Part shown: positions 31,517 through 34,904 of the stretch, in pieces
How positions within the stretch are numbered: position 1 is the first letter of the stretch
How the letters are laid out: each line of letters opens with the position of its first letter
DNA from: a virus
IMG/VR virus record: IMGVR_UViG_3300010885_061168
Coordinates: 1-34,904 of that record
Strand: one strand, 5' to 3'
DNA length: 34,904 nucleotides
The notes under the pieces: generated by a model
What the model saw: the letters and a program-made list of their open reading frames with translations, nothing else
What the model was told of the DNA's origin: nothing
Databases searched by the model: none
Program-made: the position numbers and the translations under genes

Positions 31517-34500
31517 TTAAACGAATTGGGAGAATCCTCCGGAAGCAATACCTCCAGTTCTTGTTACCGTAATTCTATTTATAAATTTCTGTATACCTCT
31601 TGCTGGTTCTATGATAACATCTATAACTCCCATATTCATATCTATGATAGCTGGGGTATTGTTAGAAGTATCCATGATAGTTTGGTAAGCGTAGATTCCT
31701 CCTCCTGATTGAACTCCATCCAAATAATTATCTACCAATGTCTTGATTTCAAGTCTAATAGAATCTTCGTTAAAATCAAATAAGTAATTAGAAAGAATAG
31801 TTTGAACATCGCTCTCTACAGAGATTAATAAATCTCTTACGTGTAAAAGGTTAAATGCTGAATTTACTGTTTGGTAAGCTGTTTGGTTACCAAATATTAC
31901 AACTCCTACCCCTGTTCTTTTTATTATAGGATTTATACCGAATGGTTCTAAGTTTCCTCTATCTTCATCTGTAAAATCATATTCTACACCTACTATAGTA
32001 CCTCCTGAAAGAACCCCTCTTTTTTGTCCTGCAACTATAGAATAAGGTTCTCCTGCTGCAAATTTTCTAACATAGTTGTTGGAAACAAATGCTGCCGGTG
32101 GTACATTTATATTTCTATTAGATTCTCTAATTGTAATATAAGGAGAGAAGAATCCGCAGAATTTAGATCCATCATCTTCATTAGGTAAACTAAATGTGTA
32201 AGATGGATTCAGAGATAGATTACCTCCATCTGCAATATATCTAATTTGTAAAGCTGGATACGGGTTAACTGCAGTAGGTGCATCTGTAAATCTAGGGTCT
32301 GTACTATTTCTAAATTGGGCAATTGAAGGTGCATTAATTAATGCCATTGCTTGCTGTCTATTTTTAGCAAGTAAACTCAATTGACGTTTAGAATTAGGTA
32401 GAATCTGTCCAGAGAAAGTATCTACGATATATCTAAAACTAATTATATCTTTAGCTGCTAATGTCTTAGCTATATTTGTATCAAACATAACATCTAAGAT
32501 CTCAGAAACTCTAGCATCTGTTCCATTAGGTCTATGTGATTCTTTCATTGTAAATCCTGAAAGGTATGTAAAATCAAAAGATGTAGTAAATTCAGGAATA
32601 GATTTAAATTTCTGTACTCTTTCAGTTCCTATTCCAGAATAGTAAAGAACTGGTCTTGCACATACAACTCTATAAACCCCAGAAGATGTAGTTGAAGCTA
32701 CTGTGACAATTTTAGCAAGTCTTTGTTGCTGATTTCCTGTAGGGGGTACACATATATCTAAATCTGTAGATACTATTAAATCACCTACAGAGAAAGGTAC
32801 ATTACCATTAGAATCCTCTACAACATTAAATGTGGTAGGACTTATCTGGGTTGCATTTACAAATTCTGATATTCCTCCTGCTTGTGAAATTATATCGATT
32901 TTTTGATCAGATACAGGTAATCCTGAATTATCAGAAGCATAAGAAGGATTTACTCCTCCTCCGAAAGTAGCTATATCTGTAATTGTAGTATTATTTCTAG
33001 AAACATTAGTAAATGCTCTAGTATAAACCAGATTGAATTGATCTCTATCTACTGTTTGTTGGAAACCTACATATTGTAAAGAAGATCCATCATCGTTTAA
33101 CCATATAAGGTCACCATCACTGATTTCATTGTATTTATTATCTACATATAGATCTGAAGCATTATATCCTACTAACACATCAGAAACCCCAAGAGGTGCA
33201 TTAGGTCCTGTCACTCCATTAGGTGTAGGTATACTTTGGATATCTAGATAATCTGAATTACCAAATTGATAAGCATCTGTGTAGAAAGGTCTATTACTTC
33301 CAGAAGCCCCTGTATTATAAGAAGTTAGATTATATGTTGGGCTTACGCTTATTCCTTGAGCTCTGTATGAAGATATATCTAAAGGATGACTAAATAATAT
33401 TCTTAATTCGCTTCCTACTTCAGTAGTTCCTGAAACTTTAAGTTTAACTAAATCTCCTTCTTGGTATTGACTAATTAATCCTCCGGTTAAACCTGCGATT
33501 CCCTGTACTACCCCTAATATAAATTTCTGATCACTTGAATCTGTTACTGTTAAAAATTCTTTTAACAAAGTTTTTTGAGAAGCTGAGGATATACCACCCG
33601 TTGCTCCTGTAGTTCCTGATGTTTGTAGATAATGTAATCCTCCATCAAATAGATTAGAATTATAAGCAGCAAAAGACTGATTAATAATACCCGCAGTTGC
33701 TCCGGTAACCCCTGGATTTAAAGTAAATAATGTACCAACTTTAGCTCCCGTAGTGAAAACTGTTGCACCTGCTGGTGTAATAGGAGGAAAAGCAGCCGAT
33801 CCAGTAACCCCAATAACATTTTGTGTGTAAAGGTAATCTGCTACTAGTACTTGGTCATAGCTTAGAAATTTAATTCTAGGTGTTGCAAGATCTCTATCTC
33901 CTGAAAGTTCATCTATTAGGTGATTTCCTACTAAATCTATTTTATATGGGCTATTACAAATATCATCAAATGCTTGTTCGTCGATAGCACAGAATAAACC
34001 TGTAGAAGGTGTATTTTGATTTACTAAAGTTTGTATATATTGGTTATTACCATTTAGATCTACAAAATCAGGTATGATACATCCAGTAACAGAAGTTACT
34101 ATATTTACATTTTGATTAGCTAAAAAATTATCAATTTGACTTTTTACAAATCCATTATTAGTAAAATAAGAGCTCCATTGAGGATCTACTGATAAAGCTT
34201 GATAATTAGTCCAGTCCCCTGATACTGCAATTACATCAATAAAATAATCTGAAATATAATCATAAGGATGCATAAAGGAAGGAACGTTATTTATTCCATA
34301 CCAATCTGCTGCAAAAACATTAAACCCTAACAAAGGAAATATAGAATCAGTAGATTTTCTGGAAATTATACTTATTGGACTTTTTCCTAAATTAGTCAGA
34401 CTAAATAGTTTACCCTGATCTGCCACACTTAACGTAGCTAAAAAATATTCAGGATCCGGAAACCAGAATCTCTCTTTATTATAATACGAAGAATATAATC

Positions 34501-34885
34501 TTGGCGTTACTACACCGTTGTATTGTTCTGTATCTAAGGAAAAGGATTTATATGTAACCTCATCTGGGGATGCACTTGATACGTCATCATTTAATCTAAG
34601 AAGATTCAACGCAAAAACAGGTCCCTGGCTCAAACAAGTAAAAACCGATCTGTGAAAGAAAGATCCCTTATTTTCTAAGGATCTATCTATATCCCCAAAT
34701 ATAGCGATCATTGTCGTAGCATCCGGTATATAAACCGGAGTATTGAAAGGACCAATATTAGAGAATCCTACAACTAGACGGATTGTTTGAGATGTTAGTA
34801 TAACATTTTGGGAAGCGTCAAACTCCAATGTATAAACTCCAGAAGCTTTAAACTGAGAGTAGTCTATTTTAATCTTACTTGCCAT
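31517..34885 (-). CDS. 18: Contractile tail sheath protein gp18-like, unusually large, 1122 aa
   Basis: Forms the contractile sheath around the tail tube. The N-terminus (SQTIRLVVGFSNIGPFNTPV, 32-51, and YIPDATTMIAIFGDID) and the C-terminus (FAAGEPYSIVAGQKRGVLSG, then NPIIKRTGVGVVIFGNQTAY, LLHVRDLLISVE and the final EPARGIQKFINRITVTRTGG) are typical of T4-like sheaths. T4 gp18 has 659 residues, and most of the excess lies in a beta- and Gly/Thr/Ser-rich central insertion of roughly residues 350-770, with recurrent G-x-T-G motifs (GVTG, GTTGATGG). The insertion probably forms surface domains on the sheath. The gene is complete; its leader is AT-only with no Shine-Dalgarno. Confidence 0.92.
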   Translation of the reverse strand: MASKIKIDYSQFKASGVYTLEFDASQNVILTSQTIRLVVGFSNIGPFNTPVYIPDATTMIAIFGDIDRSLENKGSFFHRSVFTCLSQGPVFALNLLRLNDDVSSASPDEVTYKSFSLDTEQYNGVVTPRLYSSYYNKERFWFPDPEYFLATLSVADQGKLFSLTNLGKSPISIISRKSTDSIFPLLGFNVFAADWYGINNVPSFMHPYDYISDYFIDVIAVSGDWTNYQALSVDPQWSSYFTNNGFVKSQIDNFLANQNVNIVTSVTGCIIPDFVDLNGNNQYIQTLVNQNTPSTGLFCAIDEQAFDDICNSPYKIDLVGNHLIDELSGDRDLATPRIKFLSYDQVLVADYLYTQNVIGVTGSAAFPPITPAGATVFTTGAKVGTLFTLNPGVTGATAGIINQSFAAYNSNLFDGGLHYLQTSGTTGATGGISSASQKTLLKEFLTVTDSSDQKFILGVVQGIAGLTGGLISQYQEGDLVKLKVSGTTEVGSELRILFSHPLDISSYRAQGISVSPTYNLTSYNTGASGSNRPFYTDAYQFGNSDYLDIQSIPTPNGVTGPNAPLGVSDVLVGYNASDLYVDNKYNEISDGDLIWLNDDGSSLQYVGFQQTVDRDQFNLVYTRAFTNVSRNNTTITDIATFGGGVNPSYASDNSGLPVSDQKIDIISQAGGISEFVNATQISPTTFNVVEDSNGNVPFSVGDLIVSTDLDICVPPTGNQQQRLAKIVTVASTTSSGVYRVVCARPVLYYSGIGTERVQKFKSIPEFTTSFDFTYLSGFTMKESHRPNGTDARVSEILDVMFDTNIAKTLAAKDIISFRYIVDTFSGQILPNSKRQLSLLAKNRQQAMALINAPSIAQFRNSTDPRFTDAPTAVNPYPALQIRYIADGGNLSLNPSYTFSLPNEDDGSKFCGFFSPYITIRESNRNINVPPAAFVSNNYVRKFAAGEPYSIVAGQKRGVLSGGTIVGVEYDFTDEDRGNLEPFGINPIIKRTGVGVVIFGNQTAYQTVNSAFNLLHVRDLLISVESDVQTILSNYLFDFNEDSIRLEIKTLVDNYLDGVQSGGGIYAYQTIMDTSNNTPAIIDMNMGVIDVIIEPARGIQKFINRITVTRTGGIASGGFSQFV

Positions 34886-34904
34886 TATAAAAATATATTT
34901 TTAG

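Overview
This window reads as one contiguous piece of a strictly lytic-type, T4-like myovirus genome. It holds only phage genes, and they are recognisable orthologues of T4 virion and replication genes: major capsid gp23 (cut by the window edge), prohead protease gp21, portal gp20, tail sheath gp18, tail tube gp19, baseplate hub gp26 and gp51, head completion gp4, late sigma factor gp55, clamp loader gp44/gp62 and RNase H. The base composition is strongly AT-rich. Almost every start codon is preceded by an A/T-rich leader without a Shine-Dalgarno sequence, which is typical of Bacteroidota and their phages. A host in that phylum is therefore my best guess, but it is inference.

Layout: all phage genes lie on the minus strand, so transcription runs from high to low coordinates. 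Only two genes are on the plus strand, and both look like homing endonucleases (10666-11547 and 29891-31483). From right to left come a tail block (very large sheath, two tandem tube genes, gp26, gp51, a tape-measure-like protein); a regulation and nucleotide block (dCMP deaminase, ECF-type sigma factor, a membrane protein, a RecB-like nuclease); a block of small, membrane and unknown virion-like genes (18-23 kb); gp55, gp4 and an unknown protein; two tandem portal genes; a replication block (gp44, a guanylate-kinase-like enzyme, a homing endonuclease, RNase H, a gp62-like subunit); a mixed block (UVR-motif protein, unknown protein, UvdE-like barrel, DEDDy exonuclease, nucleotidyltransferase); and a head block (1055-residue unknown protein, protease fused to a repeat scaffold, gp23).

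Most interesting points. (1) The gp21-type protease is fused in one reading frame to a scaffold-like region of 16 tandem 14-residue repeats, and almost every repeat carries an L/I-x-E motif of the kind T4 gp21 cuts. (2) Several ring or tube components are duplicated in tandem (portal x2, tube x2, and two related small proteins at 20.3-21.5 kb). (3) The 725-residue gene at 18-20 kb ends on a slippery A AAA AAG heptamer next to its stop codon. The -1 frame then runs 50 codons with no usable start of its own and ends just before a strong terminator, which fits programmed -1 frameshifting or a homopolymer error. (4) Several proteins, including a nucleotidyltransferase, start with sequences resembling T4 capsid-targeting peptides, which suggests a set of packaged, injected proteins. 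(5) A GATATATA motif recurs upstream of several genes and may be the late promoter used with gp55.

There is no gene-free stretch longer than about 120 bases. I saw no tRNA, rRNA, CRISPR array, integrase or insertion sequence.
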